From Monarcha castaneiventris obscurior (lineage: Eukaryota > Chordata > Aves > Passeriformes > Monarchidae): DNA of 64,000 nt. Every line of letters begins with the position of its first letter. Position 1 is the stretch's first letter. This document shows, in pieces, positions 9,601 to 22,573 of this stretch. The stretch is taken from contig JAMPIT010000712.1 in the NCBI GenBank assembly GCA_026261815.1, positions 372,001 through 436,000 on the forward strand. The letters run 5' to 3'. The notes beneath the pieces are model-generated. The model saw nothing but the letters and a program-made list of their open reading frames with translations, made no database searches and was not told the origin of the DNA. The position numbers and the translations under genes were made by a program.

Positions 9601-12600
9601 TTCAGTCCCCTTCGGTGCCCTGGAGGTGTTGCCATCCCTCTCCTCGGGGGCAGCTGGATTCCACTGCCTCTCCCAGCCCTGTCCTCAGGCCGGTTTCTGG
9701 GAATCACACAGCGTTTTCCATGCCCCATTCCCGCTTTTCAGAGCACACCTGGGGCTGGTTGTGTGGGGCTGTGCCTGGCAGAGCACAGGCAGGCTCCAGG
9801 GGCTGAGTTCACTGTATTTACTAATTGCCAGCAGTGCTGTTGGCTCAGCTGGGGATTTGGCCCCTTCTGCAGGTTCCGAGCTCCAAAGGTCACGGCTGCG
9901 TTTCCAAATCACCGCGTCGAGCTGACAGCTGTTGGTGGGCACTTTCCTTTTGGCTTTCGAAAAGGCCTTTGGGCAAAAATCAAAGAGTTCTTGTGTTCTC
10001 CGCTAAACTTTGTCCCGCTGATGCTGAGTGGCAGCCAAAGCTCCTGGATGCCAGAAAAGCAAACCCAGAAGGCGAGGAGCGATGCCTGAGCCCTCCTCCT
10101 GCATTGCACCAGGCCACATTACGGGATATTTGGGTGCACTGCAGCATGAGAATTAAGAGACCTGTGTAGGAAGAGCCCCAGGCACCTCTGCCTTCTTTGC
10201 ATCTTTTACAGATTTTGAAGGAAATCAGAAAAACCTTCCGGCCACTGGCAGTGTTTTGGGTGGTGGGGCTTTTTGTGGCCAAGCTGGTGGCACCTCTGCG
10301 TGTCCCCAGGTGTCGTGTGTGGGGTGCAGGGGGGTGGCACAGGCTGTGTTTGGCTTCTCCTCACCCCCTGGAATAAGGAGCAGAGCTGCTCTTACTCATC
10401 TCAATCTTTTGGCTTCCAGCTCAAGTTGGTTTTGGTGGTTCTACCTGTGCTCGTGCCAATTTCTGCCACCACAAATTCCAGCAGCTTCAGAGCAAAATCA
10501 GGCCGATTTAAGCCAACTTCACTGAGATAAACCTGTTTAGTTTGCAGCATGGGAAGGTGTTTTTAGTGAGGCCTACGCTGCCTTTCAGCAAAGCAGCTGC
10601 TGCAGCCAGCACCGACCCGGGCTGGCATTTTCGGATGAGATCTCAGTCCCGGCACGGAGGTGGCAATATAATCATGATGTGACTTCATGTCTCGGGGCAC
10701 GGCCTTCCTGGGGATCGTGTTCCCAGATGGCAAACAAAGAAAGAACAGGGGGAGAATGTGCTCTGTGCTTTCTCCTGCTGCTGAGCCCGGGGCTGCTTTG
10801 CTCTGTGGGAGCTCACCCCTGCCTGTCCTGTCCCTCCTCATCCTCACCCGCACTTACCTCACCTCAGAGTCACCCCCTGGCGTGGTGGCTTGTCCCCCTG
10901 GGGTTTCCAGCCGGGGTTTGTGTCCTTCAGCCCTGCTGGGGGAGCAGCACAGGGGTCTTTGCTGTGGCCAGGCTGACCTTGCTGGAGCAGCTGTCCGAAA
11001 TTCCAGGGCTCCTGCGCTGCTGCCAGCGAGCGCCGTGTCCTGCAGGCCTCGTGCTGACTCCACAGCTCACCAGCTGGCTGCTATATATTTATTTTTCACC
11101 CTGCCCTCCCTGCTCCTTGCTTTCTCCCTGCCTTTCCCAAAAGCAGCAGCGCTGCAGGACTGGCAGCTCGAGCGGGCACCTGCTGAAAACACCAGTCTGC
11201 CACTGTGCTGCACCCCACAAAATACCCCCTGTGGGCCCCATGGGGAGAGGGACCGGCTCTGCTCTCACCCCATGCAGTGAGAAAATGCTTTTGCAACTGC
11301 TGGAGAGTCTGCAGCAGCCTCTGGAGTCACAGCCAAGTCGGGAGATGGGGTAAAGGGAGGGCCGGACGGCTCTGGCTGCTGCGGCCGGACAGATGTTTTG
11401 TCCAGACACTTGGCCTTTCTCGGCCATCCGGGAAGCCCGGTCGCAGAGGGCAGCCTGGGATGCTCTTTGGCTGCTTCCCAGCGAGGAGGGACTTCCCTGC
11501 ACAGCAGTGTGGGTGCCTGGTTTTTCGAGCACATCAGGAGTGGCAGGAGTTGGCTTTTCATCTCCCAGAGATACCAGCTGGGTGCTGTCCTGACGCCCTT
11601 GTCGCTGTCCTTGAGTGGCAAGGAGCCGTCTCCATCTCCTGGGCAGGGTTTGGGGGCATCCCGGGCACAGGGCACAGCTGGATTGCCAGGAGCCTGCTGT
11701 GCCCTGGCTCTGTTCCCACGTTGGCTTTTGGGGTGGGGAGGGCTCTGTTTGCTCCCTGATGGCTCCTTAGCTTGGAGATGGTGCTGTGCTGCTGGACAGC
11801 AGCTGCCCAGATGTTCCTCCCCGCAGCAAAAGCACTGTGTGCCACCACCCTGGCCTGGCAGGGATGGCATGGAAACATCCCTCTGCTGCGTCAGGGGGGG
11901 ACACTGCCCTCCTTGGGGGCAAATCCAGGCAGGTGGGTGAGGCAGGAGCATCCCTGGGAGCTGGGGCAGGAGCCTGGCTGGCTGTGGCAGCCTCCCAGCC
12001 CTGCCAGGCTCTGTTCTGTTGGGAGCAGCTGGCAGTGGGAGCCTTTCCAGGGGCACGATTCCCCCGGGCCCCGTCCCAGGGCTGTGACAGCCCCGGGTCC
12101 CCCTCACCGCCGAGGCAGCAGGGCCCTGAGCGTGCCTTGGCTCCTCGGTGCCGCGCGTGCCAGCCGTGCTTTGGGGGCTGCTCCTGTGCCAGAGGCACTG
12201 CTCCCGGCCATCCCGGCTTGGTTGCCCTCCCTGGGCCGTGGGGAAGGTGCCGGAGCCCCGGTGCCAGCCCAGGCTGCTGTGGGCGGGTTGTGGTTTGCTC
12301 CTGGTGCTGGGTGAGCAGCTGCTGGGGCCTCTCCCCGGCACACACGGGCCGAGCCGTGCCATGGCTGGATAAACAGCCTCATGCAGCTGCTCCGGCTGCC
12401 CTGTGACTCCTGTTCCCTATGGGATCTTCGGCAGCAGGGCAGGGGTGAAGGGGATGGCTCCAGGGGGAGTTTTGGCTGGGCTGGGAGAAGGGGGATGTTA
12501 CCTGGGTGCGCTTTGCGGCCTGGCATGGGTGTGACGCTGCTTCTCCATCTTTAGTTCCCTTCTTTTCCTCCCCTGTCCATGTTAGCACGAGTGCTGCCGG

Positions 12601-12767
12601 GCTTTAGGAGCTCTGGGGAGGCTGAAGTCATCTGTTTACCCACAGAGCTGCTAGGAGCAGCAGCTCTCCCGGCTTTCCCTCCCCAACCTGCCCTAGAGGT
12701 GCCTTTGCCAAGTGTGCCATGACCTGTGCCAGGCAGGGCGAGCCCTGTGGCTGCCCCAGGCTGCCTC
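9601..12767. other. intron 1 sequence, nothing assigned
   Basis: Ordinary GC-rich intronic sequence. A modestly AT-richer patch near 9930-10010 and a TATATATTTATTT patch near 11080-11095 were noticed but carry no further signal. No exon with a good acceptor, coding frame and donor was found. Confidence 0.5.
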
Positions 12768-12952
12768 GCATCCCATTGCATCCCATGGCATCCCATTGCA
12801 TCCCATTGTTGGCATCCCATGGCATCCCATCCCATCCCATCCCATCCCATCCCATCCCATCCCATCCCATCCCATCCCATCCCATCCCATCCCATCCCAT
12901 CCCATCCCATCCCATCCCATCCCATCCCGTGTGTGTGTGTTTTTTTTTTTAG
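12768..12952. repeat. CCCAT pentanucleotide satellite with GT and T tail
   Basis: A perfect run of 20 CCCAT units occupies 12826-12925. It is preceded by degenerate units (GCATCCCATTG type, 12768-12825) and followed by a short GT run and a T run. The complementary strand is (ATGGG)n, which has regularly spaced G triplets. The long open frames across it are products of the repeat. Confidence 0.97.
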
Positions 12953-13974
12953 CATGGGGCTGGGGTGGCTGTGGTGTCACAGTGCAGCTGTAGGAGCTCT
13001 GTCCATCTGGAGAATTTCCTGGACGCTGTGTTTTGGTGGCCGGTGCTGGATGGGCCATTCCCGGTGGCACAGGGACCTGCTGCGGGATTTACCGAGGGTT
13101 ATTCCATAACCCCTGGCACAGGAACTCAGGAAATTTCTGTCTGCCCCGGCGCTGGCTCTTCCCACCAGCTTCTGGCATTGCCTGCCCCAGTACCCTGTGA
13201 GAGCCAGGTCTTGGCAGGGGTGAGAAGCTGCGTTTTGGGGCTGGTTTTGACCAGGAATGCACGGGGAGGGTCCTGGCACCCCCCATGAGGGATGCAAAGA
13301 GGGCAGGAGGGCTTGTAGGGACCTCTTTGCTCTCTCCCAGCTCCTCCCAGTGAATTTTGGTTTTCTGCTTTAGAGCTGACACAAGGCTGAGACCCAGCTG
13401 GGATGAGAGGGAAGGTCCTGATGGGACGGGGGTGGTGGCCACCCCGCAGCCAGGAGCAGCTTCCCCGTTTGGGATGGACAGCTGCCTTCCCAGGCCAAAG
13501 GGCAGGAGCCTGGGCTGCTCCCAGCCCTCTGTGACCCCCTCGAGGCCGTGTCCTGGCGAGCTGTCACCCAGCACATGCTGGTTTGGGGCTCGGGATTCCT
13601 GCTGTGGGGGCATCACCCGTATGGGACGTGCATCCCATGGCACAGCCGCAGCTCCGTGCAGGGGGAGTTCTCCCAGCTGACCCTCCAAAGTGGTTTTAAT
13701 TGTCCTCCCCAGCTTTGTCTCCCTTGGAAATGGGGAGTGCCATCATCTGATGGATCTGAGGGGCCACCAGCAGCCACCTCTGTCCCTGGGGACACCAGGG
13801 AGGGACCTTGGAGCCGGGGACATTTTGGTGACAGCCAGGACATTGGGCTGTCGCTCAGTGTTTTGCAGCCGGGGCGGGACAGACAGACCCGGGAGGGAGG
13901 GAGGGACACACAGACAGCTGAGGGTGTGGGGCACACAGCACATTGCCACCGTCACCTTCCAGCTGCTTCCAGTG
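12953..13974. other. intron 1 sequence, nothing assigned
   Basis: GC-rich sequence without a recognisable gene, RNA or repeat. The open frames lack splice context. Confidence 0.45.
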
Positions 13975-14042
13975 TGTTTCTGGAAAGGGGCTGTGAAGCT
14001 TTTCTTCGTGTTTCTGGAAAGGGGCTGTGAAACTTTTCTTCA
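13975..14042. repeat. 34-bp direct duplication
   Basis: Two adjacent copies (13975-14008 and 14009-14042) beginning TGTTTCTGGAAAGGGGCTG and differing at only a few positions. This is a recent local duplication, with no sign of a mobile element around it. Confidence 0.9.
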
Positions 14043-14106
14043 AGCGCTGATCGAGTGCTGATGATTCCAGTTGTTGTCCTGGCCAGGAATAAATGTGTGT
14101 ATGTAT

Positions 14107-14127
14107 ATGGATGGATGGATGGATGGA
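14107..14127. repeat. short ATGG microsatellite
   Basis: About five GGAT/ATGG units within a TGTATGTATATGG context. It is the same tetranucleotide as the array at 31.1 kb. Confidence 0.85.
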
Positions 14128-16289
14128 CACCTCCTGCCCTCTTCCTTGTCCTCACTGCTAACCCAGCCACATTTTCTCCTCCCCGTTGCTCCCCCCCTGG
14201 CTCTCAGAGCAGGAGTTATCCCGGAGTGAAAACACGGCGAGGACAAGGCCCTTCAGTTTTCCCGGGAGGCAGCGGTGCCAAGGTCAACCTGGCGTGGGGA
14301 CAGGGCTGGGTTGTCACTGCTGGGCACCCCGGGGGTGTCCGGGGCTGTTCCTGGTGCGGGGCTCCCCGGGAATGGGGGGAGCCGGCTCTGCTGCCTGCAG
14401 ACAGACTCCAGATGCTCTGGCTGTGGCGTCTCTGGAGGGGGAGATGAATTCGCTCCTGCCGTCTTCTGTTTTCAGTCCAGAACATCTGCACAGTAACTGG
14501 GAAATCTGGGCTTTCTCCTGCTTCTCAGCCAGGTCCTGTCAGCCCTTTCCTCTTCCAAAAAGGGCTTTGGTGGTGGGTTTTTTTTTTTTTTCTCTCCCCT
14601 TCCCGCTGTTGCTTGTGCTGTGTAACCTGCTCCCTGCTGTGCATCCTGTCAGGGCTCTGCTTGGATTTGACTCTGTGAGGAGCATTTGGAGGGACCTCCC
14701 CATGTCAGCCACTGCCTGAACTCAGGGATGTGGATCCCCGGGGGCAGATTTTCCTGTGGGGCTGTTCCCCTGGGGCACTGGGATCACCCAAGGTGTTGGA
14801 TCACTCATCCCAGTGGGTTTTCCCCTTGCTGATCTCCCCGTTCTCGTGCAGATCACGCTGATCCTGCATCCTGGAGCCCGGGTGCTGCATGCTGAGTGCT
14901 TGGGGCTGGACAGCCCCTCCCGAGAGCTGGCACTGGGAAGCGTTTGAGGCTGCAGCAGGGTGGGGGCCACCCTGCTCCCTGTTCTTTCCAGCAGTGAGTG
15001 GCTTGGCCAAGCTGGCCCCGGGCTGGCCAGGACAGCTCTTGGCTTGGCAGTGTCCCACAGGGGTGAGGTTTGTTCCGCAGCCGCTGGCTCGGGCTCCTGG
15101 CAGGGCTCTGGTGGGTGCTGGGCACCTCCTTTTCCTCGCTGCTGCTTCCACCGTGCCATGGGGACCCTCAGGAAGTGTCACCGCAGTAACTGAAGCCCTG
15201 GAGGAGGAACAAACCCTGCTCTATCCTGTCCTTCCTCCCTGGCCCGTGCACAGGCAGCCTGTGCTCCCACCCTGACCTTCCCCACCATGAGCCCAAACCC
15301 GGCTCCATCCTTTATCCATCCCTGCTCCTTCTCCTCCTTCATTCACAACGATTTCCTCCCTCTTTGCTCACCTCTTAGCCCTTTTGCTGTGTTTCCCCAG
15401 CCCTTGCTGCCCTAGTTCTGGCTGTGCTGGCCCCGTGCCTGGTGCCCTCTGCTCGGAGCGGAAGGAAGGGCTCGGGGAAGGACGGCAAAGCCTGGGTGAT
15501 GCCAGCAGGGGTTTGTCCTTGGCTTGGACAAGGGACTGACCCCTCAGAGGGGCTTTGGGGCCATGGATGTCGCGGGTGCTGTTCCCCCAGGCCAGCAGGG
15601 GTCCTGCAGAATGCAACGAGACAGTAGAGAAGGGAGATGCCACCTCTCTTTTGGCACTTTGGGGACCTTGGGACAAACCACAAGCGGTGCTGCCTCCCCT
15701 TGTGTTCCCTTCTCCCGGAGGAGCTGGGGCTAACCCTCAAGATGAGATGATTTTGGATGCACTTGAGGGCCAGCAGGCCGCCTGGGGGGGTGGCTGGGCA
15801 GGGTGGCTGCCAGCTGGGTACCTGGAGGTGCCCACTGTCCCCATCCCGGGGGTGGCCACACCGCCCTGGCCTCACAGCTGCTATTTCTGGCCAGCCCGTG
15901 GCCTCTGCACCGCAGTCGCCACCAGTCCGGGGCCAGCAGCTGCTGCCCTTTCCCTTCCCATTCCCTCAGACCCGTGGGATGCACGGAGACAGGATGAGGA
16001 ATCCCCCCCAGCGTGGGCAGCAACGGAGCAGCTCAATCCCTCTGGGGATCTTCCCTCCAGCCCCGTTTTCCTCCCGTTTCGAGGCGGGATGCGCCTGGGT
16101 TTGGTGGGCGGCTGTAAAAATAGCGCTTGGTTTGAGTTAGGAGGGTGGCGGGGACGGGCTGGGAGGGGGCCGGGGTGCAGGGGGAGGTCCGGTTTCTCCC
16201 TTTCCTGGAGGAATTAGGGAGGCCACATGCTGCCAGCAGTGTTTGGCTGGTAGAGGCAAGCGGAGGCTCCGAGGAGGCGAGCAGGCGTC
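14128..16289. other. intron 1 sequence, nothing assigned
   Basis: GC-rich intronic DNA with a T run near 14578-14591. No exon or mobile element recognised. Confidence 0.45.
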
Positions 16290-16445
16290 CGCACAGATGG
16301 AAATTTGATCACCCACGGCTCAACAGATTGTTTGATTTATTTTAAAATCAAGCAGATGGCTGCAACAGGAGTTTGTTTAAGTTCAGCTCCGAGCTGGGCC
16401 AACGGCCAGGATACTCGGGGGTAGGCGTGCCAAAAAATGTTCAAT
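16290..16445. promoter_or_regulatory. AT-rich island with TAL/homeodomain-like sites
   Basis: Non-repetitive AT-rich block containing GATGGAAATTTGATCA, two CAGATGG E-box cores, TTGTTTGATTTATTTTAAAA and GTTTGTTTAAG (forkhead-like). It is flanked by much GC-richer DNA. It has the look of a conserved enhancer core; this is inference from composition and motifs. Confidence 0.4.
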
Positions 16446-19400
16446 GACTTTGGTCATCACCCACCTCTCCTCCTCCTCCTCCCCTTCCCTCGCTCCAGCG
16501 CACACACCCCGCTCCCCCTCTTATCGCATCCTCGCCTTCATCTCTTGGCTCCTGCATCTCGCTTTGTCTCTCCCGGCGGGCGCAGCCTTGCCCTCCGCTT
16601 TTTCCTCCCCTTCCCTGCGCTCCAGAGGGTTTAACTCTTCCCCAGCCGTCCCCTCGTGTGCTGGAGGGGTGCAGTGGGGCTTGTCCCCAGCGGAGGGAGG
16701 GACAACCCCCACCCCCTGGCTCTCTCCTCGTGTCTGTCCACTCTGGGACCAGTCTGGGGGAAATGGAGAGGTTTGGGTCCTGGCTGGGCTCCCAGAGGGA
16801 GACCCCATCCCACACCCCGACTCCCAGGGCTGTCCCTCCATGCTGGGGAGGGGGTGGATGGATCCCACCTTGCCCTGAAATGGTGGCAGCCTGAACGAGC
16901 CCCCGGCAGTGTGGGATGCCAACCTTGGGGTGTGAGAGGTGACCTGGGCATGCAGAGGAGCCCCTGCTGCAGCCCGTGGTGGCTCTGGACGTGTTCCTGG
17001 CCCCGCTGCCATATGGCCAGCAGGGAAGGGGCCGGAGGAGCCGGTGGGAAGCAGCCTGGGATGTGCTAAAGTGCTGTCAGTGGGATGGGGCTTGCTGTGC
17101 TCGGGGCTTTAAATCACCCCGTGGCACCAGGCTGGCACTGCCCGGGGGTCTGACCACTCCGGGGTGGCACAGGGTTGCCAGCACACGTGGCCCTGTCCCC
17201 TGAGCTTGCCAAGGACCATCCTTTGCTCTCTGTGACAGGGACAAGGAGCTCTCTGCATCCCCTGTGGCGAGTGGGTGGGATGCCCCAGGACCCCCGGGCA
17301 TCCTTGGTGGCCTCGGGATATCCCCGTGCCCCGTGCCAGCTCCCAGCACCCTGGCAGGCTCTCCCTGAAGGTTTTCCTGCCTGGGAATTGCCTGTTCTGC
17401 CATTTCTGGGAGCAGGACGGGGCTGTGGGATGAGGCTTCTCCCGCGGCGGGGCCGGGGGCTGCGGGTCCTGCCGGGAGGAGGGCGTGGGGCTGGAAGGGG
17501 TTAAGGCAGGCAAAGGAAAACAAGAGTGCTGCAGGGCCTGGGTGGCTGACAAGCCAAACAACTGTTTTTGACTCACTGTTGCTGCCTTGCCAAGTGCAAT
17601 TGCTTCCACATTCCCATCCCCATGGCTGCAGGGGCGCGGGGAGATGTTGGCTCTTTGCGGTCAGGAGGGGAAGGGGGATGCCGGGGGGAGCAGCAGCGGG
17701 GGGGGGCTGGCTCTGCACTGCTTTCTCTCAGCTCTGCTCTCTCCTCTTCCCCTCCCTGGCCAGGGGCAGGAAGGGGTGATGCTGGCAGGGGGGTGACGCC
17801 GCCGCCAGGGTCACTCCTGATGGAGCATCCCCCTTGTGCCAGCCCTGAAGGTGGGAGAGGGAATGGTGGGGGGCGGCTCAAATGCACCCCCAGGGTGTCT
17901 GCCCTGCCTTCTCCTGCTGTTTGTCTGCGGGGAGCACCCTAAAAGGCGGCTCCTTCCCTGCCAGGGGGTGCTGCTGGGTGTTTGGGGTCAGAGCACCCCT
18001 TTCCCCCCCGATCCATCCCCTCAGGAGTGGATCCCCACATCCTCGGCGTCCCTATTCCAACCGTTCACAGGGATCAGGAGTGACCCCATTGCAACCCTGC
18101 TCACAGATGTGGGGTCTCATGTGGGGCTGGGCCCCCCACCATGCCCGGGTGGGGGCAAATCTGCCAGCAGGGTTTGGGGGGGTCACACACAACCCCGATA
18201 AAACCCCCAGGCCTCCGAGTGCTGGTGCCGTTGTGTTGGAGACAGGAAGAAATAATTCCTTGGAGAAGAGGCTGGGGAGTTACAGCGAAGATTTGAGCTA
18301 CTCAGGGTCGCTGCTTTGTGGAGTTAATTATCTTCTGAGCCTGGGCTTTTTGGGTGTTTTTTGAGTTGGTGTTGGTGGGTTTTTTTGGTTTTTTTCTGCT
18401 TCTCGGGATTATTTCTTGGCAAATGAGGCGTCGTTCTGAAGCACTGAGCTCTGCTCCCTCGGAACTCCTGGCTGCTAAGTGCTGTGGAGGAGATCCTGGT
18501 CCTAAAAAAAAAAAACAACACACCAAAAAAAAAACCACCCTCAAAAAAAGCCCTGCTGCTTTTGCAGTGCGAGTTTGGGGTCTGGGACAGCTCGGGATAG
18601 ATTCTGTGTGTGTTCCTGGAGCTGTTTCCCAGGGGAAGCCAGAGCAGGAACCTCCTGTGGGCAGCACTGGGATGGGCAGGGGAGGATGTGGAGGGGCACT
18701 TGATCCTTGTAGGATTGTGAGCTGTTTGGGGTCCCCCACAAAGTCCAGCCTGGACTGGGGGGCCTGGAGGGAACCCCAGAATTTGGGAAGCTGTGAGGGC
18801 ATGCTGTGAGCTGACCCCTGGGTGAAGAGGGGGTTTATGGGGGCTTCTTGTGAGGCAGCTGTTTCCCTCTTTGGGGTGCTGTGGGGTTGGGACATCGCTC
18901 CGGCACCACATTCCCGTCACCCTCCAGCTCCTGGGGCTCTGCTGCTGCCTCTCCCCACTCTGGAGAGGCCAGTTCCCCCTCCTGGCTGTGGAAAGGGTCT
19001 GTCTGTGCCAGGGCAGTGATGTGGAGGAGCTGGCCTGGATGCTGTTGGACAAATGGGACACACACCGGGAGCTGCTCCTGCAGGATCCGACTCCTCTCGC
19101 TCCCGCTGCTGGTCCCTGGTTCATCTCAGCCTCGTTTGCTGGGTCCCAGGGGAAGGAGGCAGAGGCAGAGCAGGAGCTGGCGGCGCTGGAGGTCGGGATG
19201 GAAATCCCTTCCCCTGTTCAAGCTTTGCCCAAAATATCCCATGTCCACGAGAGATGTGGGAGTGCCGGACACGCTCCGGTCCGGCAGCTGTGACGCTGCA
19301 CCACGGGACGCTCACACCGTCCATCATCCCATCTCCAGGGCAGCTGCAGCCCAGCCCCTGCCCCTCTCCTGAGCATCCTGAGCCCTGCAGGACCCATCCG

Positions 19401-21522
19401 TGCCGCTGCCACCCCCCCGGCACCGCCTCACCGGGGCGAACCCCCAAACTCTGCCGAGGAAACCAAAGGGCCCTCCCGGCGCGCCCCAGCCACAAGTGGC
19501 AGGGGATGCTCCCGTGTCCCTGTTGTCGGACACCTTGTCAGCTCCTAATCCCGACATGAGAAGGCAATTAGGGGCCGGGATCCCCTTGCCGAGGCGGCAG
19601 ATGGGGCGCGGTGCCGCCGTGGGGCTGGGGCTGGGGCGGAGGGGCCGGCTCTGCCTCCTAATGTGTTTGCAAATCCTCCCCAGCTGAGGGGATTAAAGCC
19701 GGCATCTGGCTCGCTTTAGAATATTAAAACAAAGGGAGTTGTAGGCGCCATGATCGGGGGCAGGCGAGGGAGGGAGTGGGGCCGGGGGGGGGCCTCTCAG
19801 AGCTGGGAAAGTCTGCAGGAATCCCCCTCCCTGTCCCAGCCCTTCCACGAGATTTTCCCTAAGGAGCAAACCCAGCGCTGGGCCGAGGGCAGCAGGGCAC
19901 AGGCGGCAGCACCCGGGCACCAAGGGGGGGATGCTGGAGGCGGGTGGGCTGCGGGGGTGCTTTCGAGGGGGGCGAGGGAGGTTTCTCTGTGCTTTTTTCC
20001 ACCCCGTTGCGCCGTTCTGGAAGCGGCAAGAATTCAGGAAGCCGGCGTGCGGCGAGTGCCAAGTCAGGGCTGTACCGCAGCCAAGCCCCTGCTTGTTTTC
20101 TCGTCTTGCTGGAGCCAGTGAGTGACCTTATTAGCTTAGGGGGCAGCTGCCTTATTAACACACATCTGGCGGCGAGGGGGCCGCATAGGCCCGATATTGT
20201 CTCCCTGCCTGCTCCCAGCCTGGCCGGGGAGGCTCCCCCCGTGCCTTCTCCCACCCCTCCCGGTAGCAGGGCTGGCATCCAGGCGGCCCCACTCGCCCCA
20301 TCCCCCTGGGAGGGGGTTTGTGCCCCTCCCAGGCGGGGGTGGGGGGGCCGGGATTAGGCAGATGGGGTTTGGATTTGTTGGGGATTAATAATTTAAGATG
20401 ATAATCTGTGTGAGGTTCTCATCTGCGGGGCAGGGAGGGGTGTGGGGTCCCCCAGCAGCGCGGGGCATTCCCGTGGATGCTGCCCCATCTCCCATCTTCC
20501 CTACGGGGCAGGCCCTGCTTTTTGGGGCACGGCAGCACCCTGCAGGATGGGATGGCTCACAGGGGCTGGACCACCCATGCAGCATCCTGCCATCCCTGCC
20601 AACAGCCGGGGTGGGCACTGGGATTTCCTTCTGGATCAGCGTCGGCGTCTCCTGCAGCAAGGAGAGCCTCCAGCGTGCCCCGGCTTTGGGGCTTTTCCAG
20701 CACTTTCCCAGCACTTTTGGCTCCTGAAGCGGGTGGGTTCCCAGGAGGATGGGAGCTGGGAGGCTCCTGCCGTGCCAGGACAGGGAGCTGAGGGCTTTGC
20801 CACGTGTTGAATCAGCCCAGGCCCTGCTCCGGGCTGTCCTGTGGGTGCACATCCCACTCACAGCCACCCCTTGACCCCACGAGGGACCAGCCCCGTGCCT
20901 GGTGTCCACCCTCACCCAGAGCTGCCCCTTTCCTCTCTCTGGATGGAATCAGAGCCAAGCTGGGAGCACCCCTGTGCCACATCCCGAGGGATCCGGGGCC
21001 AGGCCAGCCAGGGGGTGCCGGGCGCCCGCCCTCCCCTCCACCACACAGGGATGCCCTTTGTCCTTCTTGGCGTGTGGGGGAACTCGGCAGCTCTTTCGCT
21101 TCTCCCTTCTGTTTTGGAAATTCAAAACATTTGCAGGGCGGCCCACTCGCGCCCTGCCGCCACGGAGAGAGGCACTTGGCTGACTCCTCTGCTTTCCTTG
21201 GCCGCTGCTCCCTCCCGCTCACGCTCGGGGAGGGCCTTTTCTCCACCTCCTCACCCTTCTTTTTTTTCTTTTTCCTTTTTTTTTTCTCCTCTCCTGTGCT
21301 GTAAGCTTGGAAAAACACCCCCAGCCTTCAGGAAAGGCCACCAAGGGGGCCGGGCAGCGGAGCCCAGGGCAAGCGTGGTGCTGGCAGCGCCGGTGCCCGC
21401 TGGCCCCTGGCACTGACCTTGCTCTCCGCTGGGAAGGGCGGCTGTGCCGGGCGGCCGGAGCAGCCCCACGCTGCTCCAGCGCTAATGAGCTCTGCCTGAG
21501 CAGAAGGATTAATTAGCTGCTG
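16446..21522. other. intron 1 sequence, nothing assigned
   Basis: GC-rich intronic DNA. Small AT-rich spots occur near 19700-19745, 20120-20165 and 20380-20410. An A-rich patch lies at 18505-18550 and pyrimidine-rich stretches near 21240-21300. No exon with acceptor, open frame and donor was identified. Confidence 0.45.
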
Positions 21523-21574
21523 GGAGGAGGAGGAGGAGGAGGAGGAGGAGGAGGAGGAGGAGGAGGAGGAGGAG
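21523..21574. repeat. GGA trinucleotide repeat
   Basis: About 17 GGA units. It immediately follows an AT-rich GGATTAATTAGCTG sequence. The Ser/Pro/Glu homopolymers predicted across it are artefacts. Confidence 0.95.
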
Positions 21575-22249
21575 GGGGGCATCCTTCTGCGGGGACTCTG
21601 GTGCCACCGGAGCCTGGCACGGCGCAGCGCCCGGGGCTGCGGCACCGGCGGCGTTTTTGGGATGCTCCAGGAGGAGATGTGGCTCTTCCTGGAGCGAATG
21701 CCATGAGCCAGGTGGGGAGAGGGAATCCCAGTGCCACGCTGGGAAGACACCAGAGCTCCCGCTCTTGGTATTCCATTTTTCCCCCCACCAAAAAAAGCCT
21801 TGTAGGTTTTTATTTTATCGCTGTTTCTGTGCTGTTGTCCCTGTGGGAATGGGAGCCGAGGGTGTGACGTGGATGTGTTAAATACGTCCTGTGGAATCTA
21901 AAATGTCACTGCAGGGGACGAGCTGGCAGCTGGCTGGGAGCTGCATGTGGGCAGGGCCTGGCTGTGTGCTGGGGCTTGGCCCTCACCCCAAAACCCAAAG
22001 GGATGCTCAGGAGCATTGTACTGGGGACTCTCACCCTGCTGGAGGGGAGCCCCAAAGCGGGCTTGGGGATTTTGGTGTCATGTTTAGCTGGGGGGATTTT
22101 GGGGGGCGATGGCTTTGTGCCTTGTCCTCCCCCAGCCCCTCGGTGCCCCTGTCCTCTCTGGAGAACCAGCCACAGGGCAGGGGTGACATCGGGGGGGCCC
22201 CAGAGAGACAAGCAGGGACATGGTGTCGAGGCCGGGAAGGTCGCGAGGA
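21575..22249. other. intron 1 sequence, nothing assigned
   Basis: No gene, RNA or mobile element recognised. An AT-rich spot lies near 21770-21830. Confidence 0.45.
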
Positions 22250-22375
22250 CGCAGAGCTTGAACTTGAATTAGATGATAATTGCGACGTGCCTAATTACAG
22301 GGAAAGAGCAAATCACTCCGGTGCTTCATAAAGTGTCTGACACGGAATAACGAGGATAATTAGCAATCAGACGGG
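22250..22375. promoter_or_regulatory. AT-rich regulatory-looking island
   Basis: Contains TTGAATTAGATGATAATTG, CCTAATTACAG and GATAATTAGCAATCAG in about 120 bases without repeats, between GC-rich flanks. Several TAAT cores in clustered, mixed orientation suggest a homeodomain-bound element. Conservation is untested. Confidence 0.4.
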
Positions 22376-22573
22376 AAGCTGCTGCCTCCCCGGCCCCCGA
22401 AAGCCCTGGGGAGCCCCGCTCCCCCTCCCCTGTGCAGAGCATCTGCCCCTGCCTGGGGTGGTTTGTCCCTCCCAGTCCCCCCAGTTCCCCCAGTATGGGA
22501 CACCGGCCCAGCAAAGCCACCCGAGCTGGGGTGAGGCACACGTGGTGGCTGTGTGTCTGTCCCTGTGTGTGTG